DNA of 36,102 nucleotides from an uncultured Rhodospirillales bacterium. GTDB lineage: Bacteria; Pseudomonadota; Alphaproteobacteria; CAAGCB01; CAG-977. Below the pieces are notes generated by a model, which was given only the letters and a program-made list of their open reading frames with translations, had not been told where the DNA came from and did not search any database. The position numbers and the translations under genes were made by a program. Below, piece after piece: positions 8,411 to 16,347 of the stretch; position 1 is the stretch's first letter, and every line of letters begins with the position of its first letter. Location of the stretch: the NCBI GenBank assembly GCA_902777205.1, contig CACYSU010000004.1:68125-104226 (forward strand), read 5' to 3'.

Positions 8411-8452
8411 ACGGACAAGCGTTTTCGCCTTGATCGGTATCGACTTGTCCGT
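8411..8452. repeat. 9-bp perfect inverted repeat, possible operator
   Basis: ACGGACAAG (8411-8419) and CTTGTCCGT (8444-8452) are perfect inverted copies, centres about 33 bases apart, in the divergent region between chpT and the small ORF/pilin pair. The right arm lies just before TATACT (8463-8468), a possible -10 box for the plus-strand genes. There is no T-run, so it is not a terminator. An operator for a dimeric regulator is a possibility. Confidence 0.45.
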
Positions 8453-8475
8453 TGTTTTCTTATATACTGATTAGG

Positions 8476-8490
8476 TTAAACAATCTTTAC
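8476..8490 (+). promoter_or_regulatory. CtrA-box-like sequence TTAA-N7-TTAC
   Basis: TTAA (8476-8479), seven bases, TTAC (8487-8490) differs at one base from the TTAA-N7-TTAA core known for CtrA in Caulobacter. It lies 25 bases upstream of the ATG at 8515. It fits the nearby ChpT and pilin genes, but a short motif with one mismatch can occur by chance. Confidence 0.25.
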
Positions 8491-8514
8491 CATCGCGACG
8501 GAGCGTTTTTTGAA

Positions 8515-8760
8515 ATGAAACCGGTCACCTCTTTTTCATCGGGATTGGAACTGAACACGGACAGGATCGCCGCCGCGTCGAAACAACGGCGCGCCGACCG
8601 GCCGGCCGCGACGGCGGAAAACGGCCGCGAACCGGCGCAGCAGGCGTCGGCGTTCCGGCGCGAAATCCCGATGCCCGACAACGCCGCTTTCGTCGATGTG
8701 GATGGCAAACGGTATTTTTTGAACGCGCCGCGCGGCACATACGTCAACATCGTCGTTTAA
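8515..8760 (+). CDS. Small protein of unknown function
   Basis: An 81-residue protein with no recognised family. The N-terminal half is polar and low in complexity (many Ala, Arg, Ser). The C-terminal half, MPDNAAFVDVDGKRYFLNAPRG, looks like a small beta hairpin ending in TYVNIVV. It has no signal peptide or membrane segment. The ATG at 8515 has a weak CGGAG 11 bases upstream; an upstream in-frame TTG at 8452 has no ribosome site. It lies 14 bases before the prepilin-like gene, so the two are probably one transcript. A role linked to the pilin is only suggested by position. Confidence 0.6.
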   Translation: MKPVTSFSSGLELNTDRIAAASKQRRADRPAATAENGREPAQQASAFRREIPMPDNAAFVDVDGKRYFLNAPRGTYVNIVV

Positions 8761-8774
8761 AGGGGGATCGCGCC

Positions 8775-9371
8775 ATGATTTTGAAATCGAATGAAAAAGG
8801 GGCGACTTTGGTCGAAGTGCTGGGCGTCATGGCCGTTTTGGGGGCGATCGCGGTGGGGTTGTTCGCCGGCATCGCGCGCGTGCAAAAACAAATCAAAATC
8901 ACGCAGGCGCACGAACAGGTCACCCGCATCGTCAAACGGATGCGCACGCAATTCGCTTCCTTTCATCTGACAGATTCCCAAATTACGGCGGAAAATCTGG
9001 AAAAAGCCGGCATTTACGACAGCGGCGACGTCGGCGAAGACGGGGCGGTCAACGTTTTCGGAACATCTATGAACATCGAAAACGCTGTTGTTGACGGATA
9101 TCCCGTTTTCCGCCTCAATTACAACGCCATTCCGTCAAACGTGTGCGAGGATCTGATCATGTCCGATTGGGGCGACGACCCGTCCAGCGGTTTGCGAACG
9201 ATTTACGCCGCCCCCAACGGCCCGAATTTCAAGGCCTTCTATTGGAAAAAAGATATGGCAGATTGTGGTTCAAACGGATCTTCTCATTGTATGCCGCCGC
9301 AGCTGGACGACGTAATTGAGGAATGTACCCGCGCCCCCAGCCTTTGGATTACCTGGGAATATTATTACTGA
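8775..9371 (+). CDS. Type IV prepilin / pseudopilin-like protein
   Basis: A 198-residue protein with a classic class III signal: a short positive leader MILKSNEKG, then ATLVEVLGVMAVLGAIAVGL. The prepilin peptidase would cut after Gly9, giving Ala at +1 and the invariant Glu at +5, followed by the hydrophobic assembly helix and an amphipathic helix (QKQIKITQAHEQVTRIVKRM). The globular part has four cysteines (VCEDL, DCGSNG, HCMPP, ECTRA), suggesting disulfides. The protein ends in a Tyr/Trp-rich stretch, SLWITWEYYY. GGGGG precedes the ATG. No pilus ATPase, platform protein or peptidase is visible here, so the assembly machine must be elsewhere. It could be a major or minor pilin or a type II secretion pseudopilin. 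It abuts the convergent LpoB-like gene with no spacing. Confidence 0.85.
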   Translation: MILKSNEKGATLVEVLGVMAVLGAIAVGLFAGIARVQKQIKITQAHEQVTRIVKRMRTQFASFHLTDSQITAENLEKAGIYDSGDVGEDGAVNVFGTSMNIENAVVDGYPVFRLNYNAIPSNVCEDLIMSDWGDDPSSGLRTIYAAPNGPNFKAFYWKKDMADCGSNGSSHCMPPQLDDVIEECTRAPSLWITWEYYY

Positions 9372-9914
9372 TCACTTTTTGCGCACGACGGGCGTGACCG
9401 TTTCCCACAGCATCATGCCCGTTTTCAAATCGGTCAACACCAGCTGCAGGTAATATTCCTGCCGTTTTTTGCCGCCGCGGACATAGGCCGTGCGTTGGGT
9501 CACACGCCCCGAAACGTTCATTTGCGGCGCGGCGTTTTTCGTCCCCGCCGTCACGACGCGCACTTTGCGCCCCGCCGCCAGCTCGGCGGCCACCCGACGT
9601 TTGATTTCCGCCGTGTCGAACCCTTTTTTCGTCGTATCAACGATATGCGAAACCGTCACGGTATAGCGATCCGTCCCCGCGTCCAGCGTCCCCGACCGCA
9701 TCATATTGCGCACGGCCGTTTGAACGGCGCGCCGGAAATCCGCCGCCGTGATTTCGTCCGCGGGTTTCGGGTTTTCCTTTTTTTGTTCGACCACCGGCGC
9801 TTGAACGGCGACCGGCGGCACCTCTTCCTTTTTTTCAACCGCAGTATCCGCCGCGCAGGCGCAGGCGTTGATCAAAACCGCCCCCAGCGCCGCAGAATAA
9901 AAATACCGTTTCAT
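9372..9914 (-). CDS. LpoB-like lipoprotein (penicillin-binding protein activator family)
   Basis: A 180-residue protein. The N-terminus MKRYFYSAALGAVLINAC looks like a lipoprotein signal, with Cys18 after LINA; the lipobox is not ideal. A Glu/Pro/Lys-rich linker (about 25-55) follows, then a globular domain. Its end, GRVTQRTAYVRGGKKRQEYYLQL followed by VLTDLKTGMMLWE, matches the C-terminus of the LpoB family (PF13036; typically LTD-KTG--WE). In Enterobacteria LpoB activates PBP1b from the outer membrane; in other bacteria the partner is unknown. GGAGGGGG lies just before the ATG. The gene follows the AsmA-like gene by 18 bases, so it is the last gene of the upp operon. Confidence 0.75.
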   Translation of the reverse strand: MKRYFYSAALGAVLINACACAADTAVEKKEEVPPVAVQAPVVEQKKENPKPADEITAADFRRAVQTAVRNMMRSGTLDAGTDRYTVTVSHIVDTTKKGFDTAEIKRRVAAELAAGRKVRVVTAGTKNAAPQMNVSGRVTQRTAYVRGGKKRQEYYLQLVLTDLKTGMMLWETVTPVVRKK

Positions 9915-9932
9915 ATCCCCCTCCGTCCGGCG

Positions 9933-12900
9933 TTATCGCCGTTTGATAATGATTGATCCAGTTTTCTTGCCTTGTTCGGGTTCGGCCGGCGCCGCCGCCG
10001 GCTGTTCCGGCGTCAGCGACTGCAAAACCGCCGATCCGCCCGTTGTTTTTTTTCCGGCCGTCGCCGCGGACGGCGCGCCGTCGGTGCGGACGATCGTCCG
10101 CTGACGTTCGCGTTCGGCGGCCTCTTGCTTGGCCTTTTCGGCCGCGGCCTTTTCCTCCGCCGCTTTTTTAGCGGCTTCCTCGGCCTTTTTCTTTTGTTCT
10201 TCGGCCTCTTGCTTCGCTTTTTCGGCCGCTTTTTCCTGCGCGATCTTCTGCGCGACGGCGTCCAGCGTCTTTTGATGAATCGCCTTGATCCGTTCCAGCT
10301 CCGCTTCGCCTTTCACCTGCAAAACGGTCAGTTCGGCGACGGACAAAGCTTCGTTTTCCGCCTGTTTCTGCAAATCCTTCAGCGGTTCGATTTTAGCCAG
10401 CATATCGTTGATGTTTTGTTCGATCGCCGTCAGATCCGCGTGTTCGGTTTGCAGCTTGACGGCTTCGCGCAGCATCAGGTTCGCCCGCCGTTCGCAATCA
10501 TACACGGCGCCTTTCGCCCCGACTTTCATTCCCGTGTCGTAATCGGAATCCAGCTGTTTTTCCTTGCTGAAATAAACGTCTTTGGCCTTTTGTTCAAACG
10601 CGTCAACCAGTTTTTGCGACAACTTGCCGCCGTCGCCCGACGCCGCCGTGTGAATGTCCTTGCTCAGCGTTTTCAACGCCTCCGCCGTCCGATCCAACGG
10701 CGTGAAATATTTCTGCGCCTGAAACGCCTTGCTTAAAAACGGACGCATCGCCTCGGTCTTTTTTTCCAATTCGGTCAAGGCCTGATCCACGCGCGCGGCC
10801 GTGTCCGACAACTCGTCGCGCCAGTTTTCCTGCTGCAGCGCCTGTTCCTTTTGCACTTTTTGGTGTTCGCGTTCCAGCTGTTGGCGTTTTTCCTCTTGGA
10901 TTTTATCGCGTTCGGCCGCCAGATCCTGTAACAGGTCGGAAACGTTTTCCGTCAAAACCGCGTTCGATCCGTCTTTCTTTTCCACCGAAAACGCCAGCGG
11001 CCGGACTTTGTCCATCGTCGGGAAAGACAGGCCGGCCGTCAGCCGGCGAACGTTCGCGTCATAAGTGAAACGCGCCGTTTTGTTTTCTTCGCCGTCGTTG
11101 ATAAAGGACGCGTTGTTCAAACCGAACGTTCCGTCCTTGATCGTAAATCCCGCGGTAAAGCGTTTCATCTCCGTTTTGCCTTGGAAAATGTCGGCGACGG
11201 CCTCCGCCCTGTTTGTGTTTTCCTTTTGCAAAGCGGACGTGATCAACGTAGGATCAATCCAATACAGCGTTCCCCTGTCGAATTCCAGCGTCCCCGTTCC
11301 GGCCAGCGACGCGAACAAATCGTTCATCGACGATCCCGCGCCTTTCAATTTCGCGTTGACAACCATTTTTTGGATTTCGCCCGCGTCCGACAGGAAACAA
11401 TCAAACAGCTTCGCCGGAATCCACAGGTTGGACAAACGCGCCGCCGCCTGCATGGCGACGGTTCCGTCCGCCGACGTGACGAAATTGAACATCCCGCCGA
11501 AATTCGCGCCGTTCCATGTGGATTGACGCAGGTCGATTCCGATTTTATCCTCGCCGATCTTGACAATGCCGTCCATGCCGGACAGAACGAAGGAATTAAG
11601 GGCGAACGTGTCGGCCTTGACGGTCGCGATCATGTTGTAGCCGCCCAAAAACGAAAAATCGAATTTCTTTTTGCTGAACGTCAGCGTGTCCGCCAAACGC
11701 GTCAGGACGCCGTTTTTACCCAAAACGTCGTCTTCGCCCTCCTGCCCGTCCACCGACGGCGCGTCCATGAAATTAACGCGCGGCATCAACCCCAGCGGCG
11801 CCAGATATTCCGCCGTCAGATCCAGCGCGACCACGGGACGGCCGGCTTTGCTTTCGACTTTCAAACTGCCGCGCGCGGCGCTGTCGCCGACCTTGACATC
11901 CATGTCCGTCAACCGGACGCCGTCCTTGTTTTTCAGCAGGTTGCCTTTCAGCGAAACCATCCCCGGGTTGGCCAGAACGGGACGGTATTTGTTTGAAAAC
12001 AGGTTGATGAACGACCGGAAATTCTGGTGCCAGACGTTGACGGCCGCGTTCCAATCGAACACGTCTTCCGCCGACTGGCGGAACCCGCCCGCCGCATCGA
12101 AACGCGACGCGCCGAAATCCGACTTCATGTCGAACCGCATCATATGCGGCGTCCCCGTCAATTTGGCGAAGAATGACAGCAGTTCGTCCGATTCGCTGAT
12201 GCCCCGCGGCACGGTAACGCCCAACGCCTGCGCCAGCGACGACAACCGCGTGGCGGACGCGGTGACGACAAAATCGTTGAACTTCGGTTCGCCGCCGAAT
12301 CCCTCGGCCTCGCCCTTTATTTTGATGTTGGAGGTCTGCAGCTCTTTGACGGATATTTCGTTGATTTTCATCTGGCCGCGCGAAACGGCGAAATCCGCCC
12401 TGACGCTTTCGACGTTGAAATCCGCCCACAGCAGCGATTCCGTTTTCAAATCGACCGCAATATCGGCGTCGTTCAAAAACGCCAGCGAATCGAACAGCGC
12501 GCGCACCTGCCGCGTCGGCGTCAAAGCGGCGAAATCCTTGCGTTTTTCGGCGTATTTTTTGCTGGTTTGCGGAAAGTATTCGCTTAAATTCAGCTGGGAA
12601 AACGCGCCGGAAACGTCCAGCGTTTTCCGCCCGCCCGTGCGCCAATCGACCGCGCCGGCGAACGTCGTTTTATCCAGCGTCACGTCCGCCTGCGACAGCG
12701 AAAGCCGCCCGCGCGCCGCCGTGAAATCCGTTTTCACCGTGAAATGGCGCAGCAGGTTTTGCGGAATTTCCTCCGCCCGCGCCAGCCCCAACCAATCCGC
12801 CAGCGCGCCGAAATTTTCCGTTTCAGCCGTCATTTTCCCCGACAAAGCCGGCGTTTTCAAAAACGTCGCGGTCGCGTCGGCCGTCACGAACGTGTCGGCG

Positions 12901-14234
12901 GGCAGCGTCGCCGAAAACTCTTTGAACCGCAGCCCGTCCGGCGCGGATTCGACGCGGGTTTTCAGCTGGTGGATCGCGTCTTTTTTATAGGCGAACGTGT
13001 CGAATGACACGTCGATTGAATAGCTGTCCTTCGTGCGCGAAAAATAACCGGTTTTGGCGAAAAATCCGGCCAGCGCGCCGATGTTGTCCATAAAGGGGTC
13101 GGCGTCGAATTTTGAAAAGATGAACGATCCGCCCACCACTTTGGGCAGCAGGTTTTCGGCCAGTCGGCTCTGTCTGGCCGGCGTGTCGTCCAGCCGGACT
13201 TCCTGCGTCGGATTGGCGGGGTCGCGCAAAATAATGTCGTCGTCGTCGTCGGACAGGTCTTCCTCGTCCTCCTGCGCCTGCAGCGCCGACGCCTCTTGCG
13301 CGGACAAGGTGCGCGCGGTCAGCTTGCCCGTCGCGGACGACGTGCCGTATTTGAACAGGATGTCCGTCATTTCCGCGGTTCTGGTCTGCGCGTTCTTGCT
13401 CAGCTTCAAATTGCCGATAACCGGCTGGAACACGGCGGAAGGCAGGCTTTCATGCGGATAAAGCAGGGCGAAAAACTGATCCGGTTTGCGGATGTCGAAC
13501 GACAGCCCGCCCGTCAGCAGGCCGCGATCCGTTTCCGTCAGCCCGTAGCGGCCGTTGAACACGAACGACGATTCCGCCGGCGCGTTGATCAGGCGCAGGG
13601 AAAAATCGGGTGACCGGCCGTTTTCAAACTTTTCAACCTTCAGCGAAAAACCGAAACCGGACGCCAGCGCGCCGAAATTGCCCTCTAAAAAGAACGGTCC
13701 GCGCGCGCTGTCCGCGAACATTTCGACGTTGACGCGTTCCCATTTCTGAACGGGCGTGTATTTGTCCGTTTTGACTTCGGCCGCGCCGTCCGTCAGCAGC
13801 AGACTGTCGAATCCGACCGTCGAATTCGCCCCCGCGCGGTCGAAAAAAGCCGTCTGCCAGTTCCATTTCCCGTTCGGCAGCGTTTCAAAATACAGCCGCG
13901 GCGAATGAAGCGTCACCTTTTTGACTTTGATTTTCCGACGGAACAGCGCCGCCGTGTCGAACAGGATTTCGGCGCGTTCGGCGGTCATCATCCGCGGATA
14001 GGACGCGTTCGGAACGTTGCCCAGCTCCACCCGTCCGATCCGCAGCATCGGCGACGGTTTCATGACAAAAGCGGGCGTTCCCTGAAAACTCAGCGTCAGC
14101 CCTGTTTGCTCCCTGACGGCGGCGCGCGCTTCCTGCGCGTATTTGTCCCAGTTGATGTTGGTCGGCAGGATGAAATAAATCCCCGCCGCGGCTAACCCCG
14201 CCAAAACGATCAGAATGATGACAAGCTTTTTCAC
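9933..14234 (-). CDS. Giant AsmA-family protein with long C-terminal coiled coil
   Basis: A 1433-residue protein. Residues 4-24 form an N-terminal membrane anchor and are followed by the AsmA N-terminal pattern (NINWDKYAQEARAAVREQTG, then TPAFVMKPSPMLRIGRVELG). AsmA-like proteins are long periplasmic proteins of the bridge-like lipid-transport type, implicated in outer-membrane lipid homeostasis. Residues 321-335 are an acidic run (EDEEDLSDDDDD). Unusually, about 1103-1382 is a helical, Lys/Glu/Ala/Gln-rich coiled coil resembling TolA, followed by a low-complexity tail ending in IIIKRR. The start is GTG at 14234 with AAAAGGGGCGG upstream. It sits between upp (24 bases upstream) and the LpoB-like gene (18 bases downstream). 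The upp linkage is probably only transcriptional; the LpoB linkage is functionally suggestive. Confidence 0.85.
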   Translation of the reverse strand: MKKLVIILIVLAGLAAAGIYFILPTNINWDKYAQEARAAVREQTGLTLSFQGTPAFVMKPSPMLRIGRVELGNVPNASYPRMMTAERAEILFDTAALFRRKIKVKKVTLHSPRLYFETLPNGKWNWQTAFFDRAGANSTVGFDSLLLTDGAAEVKTDKYTPVQKWERVNVEMFADSARGPFFLEGNFGALASGFGFSLKVEKFENGRSPDFSLRLINAPAESSFVFNGRYGLTETDRGLLTGGLSFDIRKPDQFFALLYPHESLPSAVFQPVIGNLKLSKNAQTRTAEMTDILFKYGTSSATGKLTARTLSAQEASALQAQEDEEDLSDDDDDIILRDPANPTQEVRLDDTPARQSRLAENLLPKVVGGSFIFSKFDADPFMDNIGALAGFFAKTGYFSRTKDSYSIDVSFDTFAYKKDAIHQLKTRVESAPDGLRFKEFSATLPADTFVTADATATFLKTPALSGKMTAETENFGALADWLGLARAEEIPQNLLRHFTVKTDFTAARGRLSLSQADVTLDKTTFAGAVDWRTGGRKTLDVSGAFSQLNLSEYFPQTSKKYAEKRKDFAALTPTRQVRALFDSLAFLNDADIAVDLKTESLLWADFNVESVRADFAVSRGQMKINEISVKELQTSNIKIKGEAEGFGGEPKFNDFVVTASATRLSSLAQALGVTVPRGISESDELLSFFAKLTGTPHMMRFDMKSDFGASRFDAAGGFRQSAEDVFDWNAAVNVWHQNFRSFINLFSNKYRPVLANPGMVSLKGNLLKNKDGVRLTDMDVKVGDSAARGSLKVESKAGRPVVALDLTAEYLAPLGLMPRVNFMDAPSVDGQEGEDDVLGKNGVLTRLADTLTFSKKKFDFSFLGGYNMIATVKADTFALNSFVLSGMDGIVKIGEDKIGIDLRQSTWNGANFGGMFNFVTSADGTVAMQAAARLSNLWIPAKLFDCFLSDAGEIQKMVVNAKLKGAGSSMNDLFASLAGTGTLEFDRGTLYWIDPTLITSALQKENTNRAEAVADIFQGKTEMKRFTAGFTIKDGTFGLNNASFINDGEENKTARFTYDANVRRLTAGLSFPTMDKVRPLAFSVEKKDGSNAVLTENVSDLLQDLAAERDKIQEEKRQQLEREHQKVQKEQALQQENWRDELSDTAARVDQALTELEKKTEAMRPFLSKAFQAQKYFTPLDRTAEALKTLSKDIHTAASGDGGKLSQKLVDAFEQKAKDVYFSKEKQLDSDYDTGMKVGAKGAVYDCERRANLMLREAVKLQTEHADLTAIEQNINDMLAKIEPLKDLQKQAENEALSVAELTVLQVKGEAELERIKAIHQKTLDAVAQKIAQEKAAEKAKQEAEEQKKKAEEAAKKAAEEKAAAEKAKQEAAERERQRTIVRTDGAPSAATAGKKTTGGSAVLQSLTPEQPAAAPAEPEQGKKTGSIIIKRR

Positions 14235-14258
14235 GAACCGCCCCTTTTGCTGTTTTCC

Positions 14259-14915
14259 TTATCTGGTTTTCGTCCCGAACAGACGGTCGCCCGCGTCGCC
14301 CAACCCCGGCAGAATGTAGCCGTGTTCGTTCAGCTTTTCGTCCAGCGACGCGACATAGACCGGAACATCCGGATATTTTTGCGTGAAAACGCGCACGCCT
14401 TCGGGCGCGGCGACCAAAGCCAGAAAAACGATCTTGCTTTCCGGCACGCCGTGTTTGATCAGCGTGTCAACGGCGGCGGCGGCCGAATTGCCCGTCGCCA
14501 GCATCGGATCGACCAGAATGAACAGACGGTCGTCAACGGGCGGCAGCTTGACCAGATATTCCACGGGTTTCAGCGTTTCGGGATCGCGGTACAGCCCGAT
14601 ATGCCCGACGCGCGCGGACGGCACCAGCTGCAGCAGCCCGTCGGCCATGCCGATGCCGGCGCGCAGAATGGGAACGACCGCCAGCTTTTTCCCCGCGATG
14701 ACGGGCGCGGTCGTTTTGCACAGGGGCGTCTGGATTTCCTCGAACGTCAGCGGCAGGTCGCGCGTGACTTCGTACCCCATCAGCAAAGCGATTTCCTTGA
14801 GCAGTTCGCGAAACGTGCGAGTCGATGTCGTTTCGTCGCGCATCAATGTCAGCTTGTGCTGGATCAGCGGGTGTTTCAAAATGTGCAGATTTGGGAATTC
14901 GGAACCGTTTGACAT
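14259..14915 (-). CDS. upp: Uracil phosphoribosyltransferase
   Basis: A 218-residue enzyme that makes UMP from uracil and PRPP in pyrimidine salvage (cytoplasm). The PRPP-binding loop is [10 protein letters not shown] (about 135-144). The uracil-binding C-terminus [17 protein letters not shown] is intact, and [10 protein letters not shown] (85-94) is also typical. Length is normal for Upp. I choose the ATG at 14915, which has AAGGA nine bases upstream; an earlier ATG at 14939 adds MIFYKDAF without a good ribosome site. A strong promoter lies at 14955-14983. It is divergent from the nucleoside-catabolism operon, which would supply uracil if a phosphorylase acts on (deoxy)uridine made by Cdd. 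Confidence 0.97.
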   Translation of the reverse strand: MSNGSEFPNLHILKHPLIQHKLTLMRDETTSTRTFRELLKEIALLMGYEVTRDLPLTFEEIQTPLCKTTAPVIAGKKLAVVPILRAGIGMADGLLQLVPSARVGHIGLYRDPETLKPVEYLVKLPPVDDRLFILVDPMLATGNSAAAAVDTLIKHGVPESKIVFLALVAAPEGVRVFTQKYPDVPVYVASLDEKLNEHGYILPGLGDAGDRLFGTKTR

Positions 14916-14954
14916 AAAAGCATCCTTATAAAAAATCAAAAATGTCCTCTTAGA

Positions 14955-14983
14955 GTTATACGTTACGTCCGCCGTAAAACCAA
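14955..14983 (-). promoter_or_regulatory. Promoter of upp-asmA-lpoB operon
   Basis: On the minus strand: TTGGTT (14983-14978), 17 bases, TATAAC (14960-14955). The spacing is ideal, and it lies 40 bases before the upp ATG. Confidence 0.6.
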
Positions 14984-15037
14984 ATTATTTTTTACATTTG
15001 CGACATTTCCGGCGCGCCGAAAAAGACGATTTATGAC

Positions 15038-15067
15038 TTGACGAAGGTTTGAGCTATATCTTAAAGT
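15038..15067 (+). promoter_or_regulatory. Probable promoter of the cdd-deo operon
   Basis: TTGACG (15038-15043), 18 bases, TAAAGT (15062-15067). The -35 box is near consensus and the -10 box is moderate; the cdd ATG follows 28 bases later. I see no DeoR or CytR site that I would trust. Confidence 0.45.
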
Positions 15068-15095
15068 GCATAAAAACAATAAAAAGGTGGCAACT

Positions 15096-15497
15096 ATGAA
15101 CACTTTGGACACGATGCTGCAAATGGCGCGCGACGCCATGGATCGGGCGTACGTCCCTTATTCCGAATTCCGCGTGGGCGCCGTGATCAAGGCGCAAAGC
15201 GGCCGGCTGTACGCCGGATGCAATGTCGAAAACGCTTCGTACCCCGTCGGGTCGTGCGCCGAACAGGGCGCGATTTCGGCCATGGTTTTGGGCGGCGATT
15301 TGAAAATCGAGGAAATGGTCGTCATGGGCGACGGTGAAAACCTGACTTCGCCCTGCGGCGCCTGCCGTCAACGCATCCGCGAATTCGCCGCGCCCGACGT
15401 TTTGATCCACATTTGCGACAGGACGGGTGTTCGTAAAACCATGACTCTGGCCGAACTTTTACCGGTTTCGTTCGGGCCGGAAAATCTTCAACGCTAA
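15096..15497 (+). CDS. cdd: Cytidine deaminase
   Basis: A 133-residue enzyme that deaminates cytidine and deoxycytidine to uridine and deoxyuridine. It is the short, tetrameric type, with three zinc cysteines: Cys54 in SCAEQGA (Glu56 is the proton shuttle), and Cys87 and Cys90 in SPCGACRQ. The substrate motif is NVENAS (43-48). I start at the ATG at 15096, which has AAAGGTGG directly upstream; an ATG at 15066 adds only a Lys-rich extension. It is the first gene of the operon cdd, purine nucleoside phosphorylase, deoC, deoA, deoB. Confidence 0.97.
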   Translation: MNTLDTMLQMARDAMDRAYVPYSEFRVGAVIKAQSGRLYAGCNVENASYPVGSCAEQGAISAMVLGGDLKIEEMVVMGDGENLTSPCGACRQRIREFAAPDVLIHICDRTGVRKTMTLAELLPVSFGPENLQR

Positions 15498-15530
15498 ATC
15501 GGAATGTCTTTGTTAAAAAAGAGGAAGTTT

Positions 15531-16346
15531 ATGAAAGAAACCATTACTCAGGTCGCAGAACAGATCAAATCGAAAATCGGCGACCGCCAACCTAAAATCG
15601 GTATCATTCTGGGCAGCGGACTGGGCGGCATGGCCGAAACCATCGAAAACCCCGTCGTCATCCCTTACGAAGAAATCGAAGGTTTCCCCCGTTCCACCGT
15701 GTCCGGTCACGCCGGCCGTCTGGTCGTCGGAAAACTGAACGGCGTTGACGTGCTGTGTATGCAGGGACGCGTCCATTTTTACGAAGGACATTCCCCCGCC
15801 GCTTTGGCGCTGGTCATCCGCGCGTACAAAAAACTGGGCATCGAAAAGCTGATTCTGACGAATGCGTCGGGTTCTTTGAACGTTGACATGGGCCCCGGCA
15901 GCCTGATGATCATTTCCGACCACATCAACCTGTCGGGATGCAACCCCCTGATCGGCCCGAACGACGAAACCGTCGGCCCCCGTTTCCCCGATATGACTTA
16001 CGCTTATGACGCGGAATTGCGCGCGAAGTTGCTGGAAACCGCCGAAAAAGAAGGCATCAATATGCGTTCCGGCGTTTACCTGATGACATCGGGTCCGAAC
16101 TTTGAAACGCCGGCCGAAATCCGGATGTTCCGCATTCTGGGCGCGGACGCCGTCGGTATGTCCACGGTTTCCGAAACGCTGTGCGGCGTGCATTGCGGCA
16201 TGAAAGTCGTCGGCGTTTCCGTCATCACCAACTATGGCGCGGGCATGGTGTCGAACAAACAAACGCACGCCGAAACGATCGCGCAGGCCAACGAAGCCGG
16301 TAAAAAACTGCAGCGTATTCTGACGCGCTTTGTCAAGGAGATCTGA
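15531..16346 (+). CDS. punA: Purine nucleoside phosphorylase (trimeric, PunA/XapA type)
   Basis: A 271-residue enzyme that splits purine (deoxy)nucleosides with phosphate into base and (deoxy)ribose-1-phosphate. Family marks are GIILGSGLGG (phosphate loop), VSGHAGRLVVGKL, GRVHFYEGH, LTNASGSLN, TSGPNFETPAEIRM, DAVGMSTVSE and ITNYGAGM. These belong to the mammalian-like trimeric class, not the hexameric DeoD class. The ATG follows GAGGAAG. It ends one base before deoC, so translation is probably coupled. The product (deoxy)ribose-1-phosphate is the substrate of DeoB, encoded downstream. The symbol is by family; substrate range (for example xanthosine) cannot be read from the sequence. Confidence 0.95.
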   Translation: MKETITQVAEQIKSKIGDRQPKIGIILGSGLGGMAETIENPVVIPYEEIEGFPRSTVSGHAGRLVVGKLNGVDVLCMQGRVHFYEGHSPAALALVIRAYKKLGIEKLILTNASGSLNVDMGPGSLMIISDHINLSGCNPLIGPNDETVGPRFPDMTYAYDAELRAKLLETAEKEGINMRSGVYLMTSGPNFETPAEIRMFRILGADAVGMSTVSETLCGVHCGMKVVGVSVITNYGAGMVSNKQTHAETIAQANEAGKKLQRILTRFVKEI

Positions 16347-16347
16347 G

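Noticed and set aside
8452-8514. Upstream TTG start for the small protein at 8515
   Set aside because: No ribosome site, and it would place the start inside the inverted repeat.
11671-12990. Plus-strand frame of 439 codons opposite the AsmA-like gene
   Set aside because: Ser/Ala/Arg-rich shadow without ribosome site; the opposite frame is continuous for 1433 codons with AsmA motifs.
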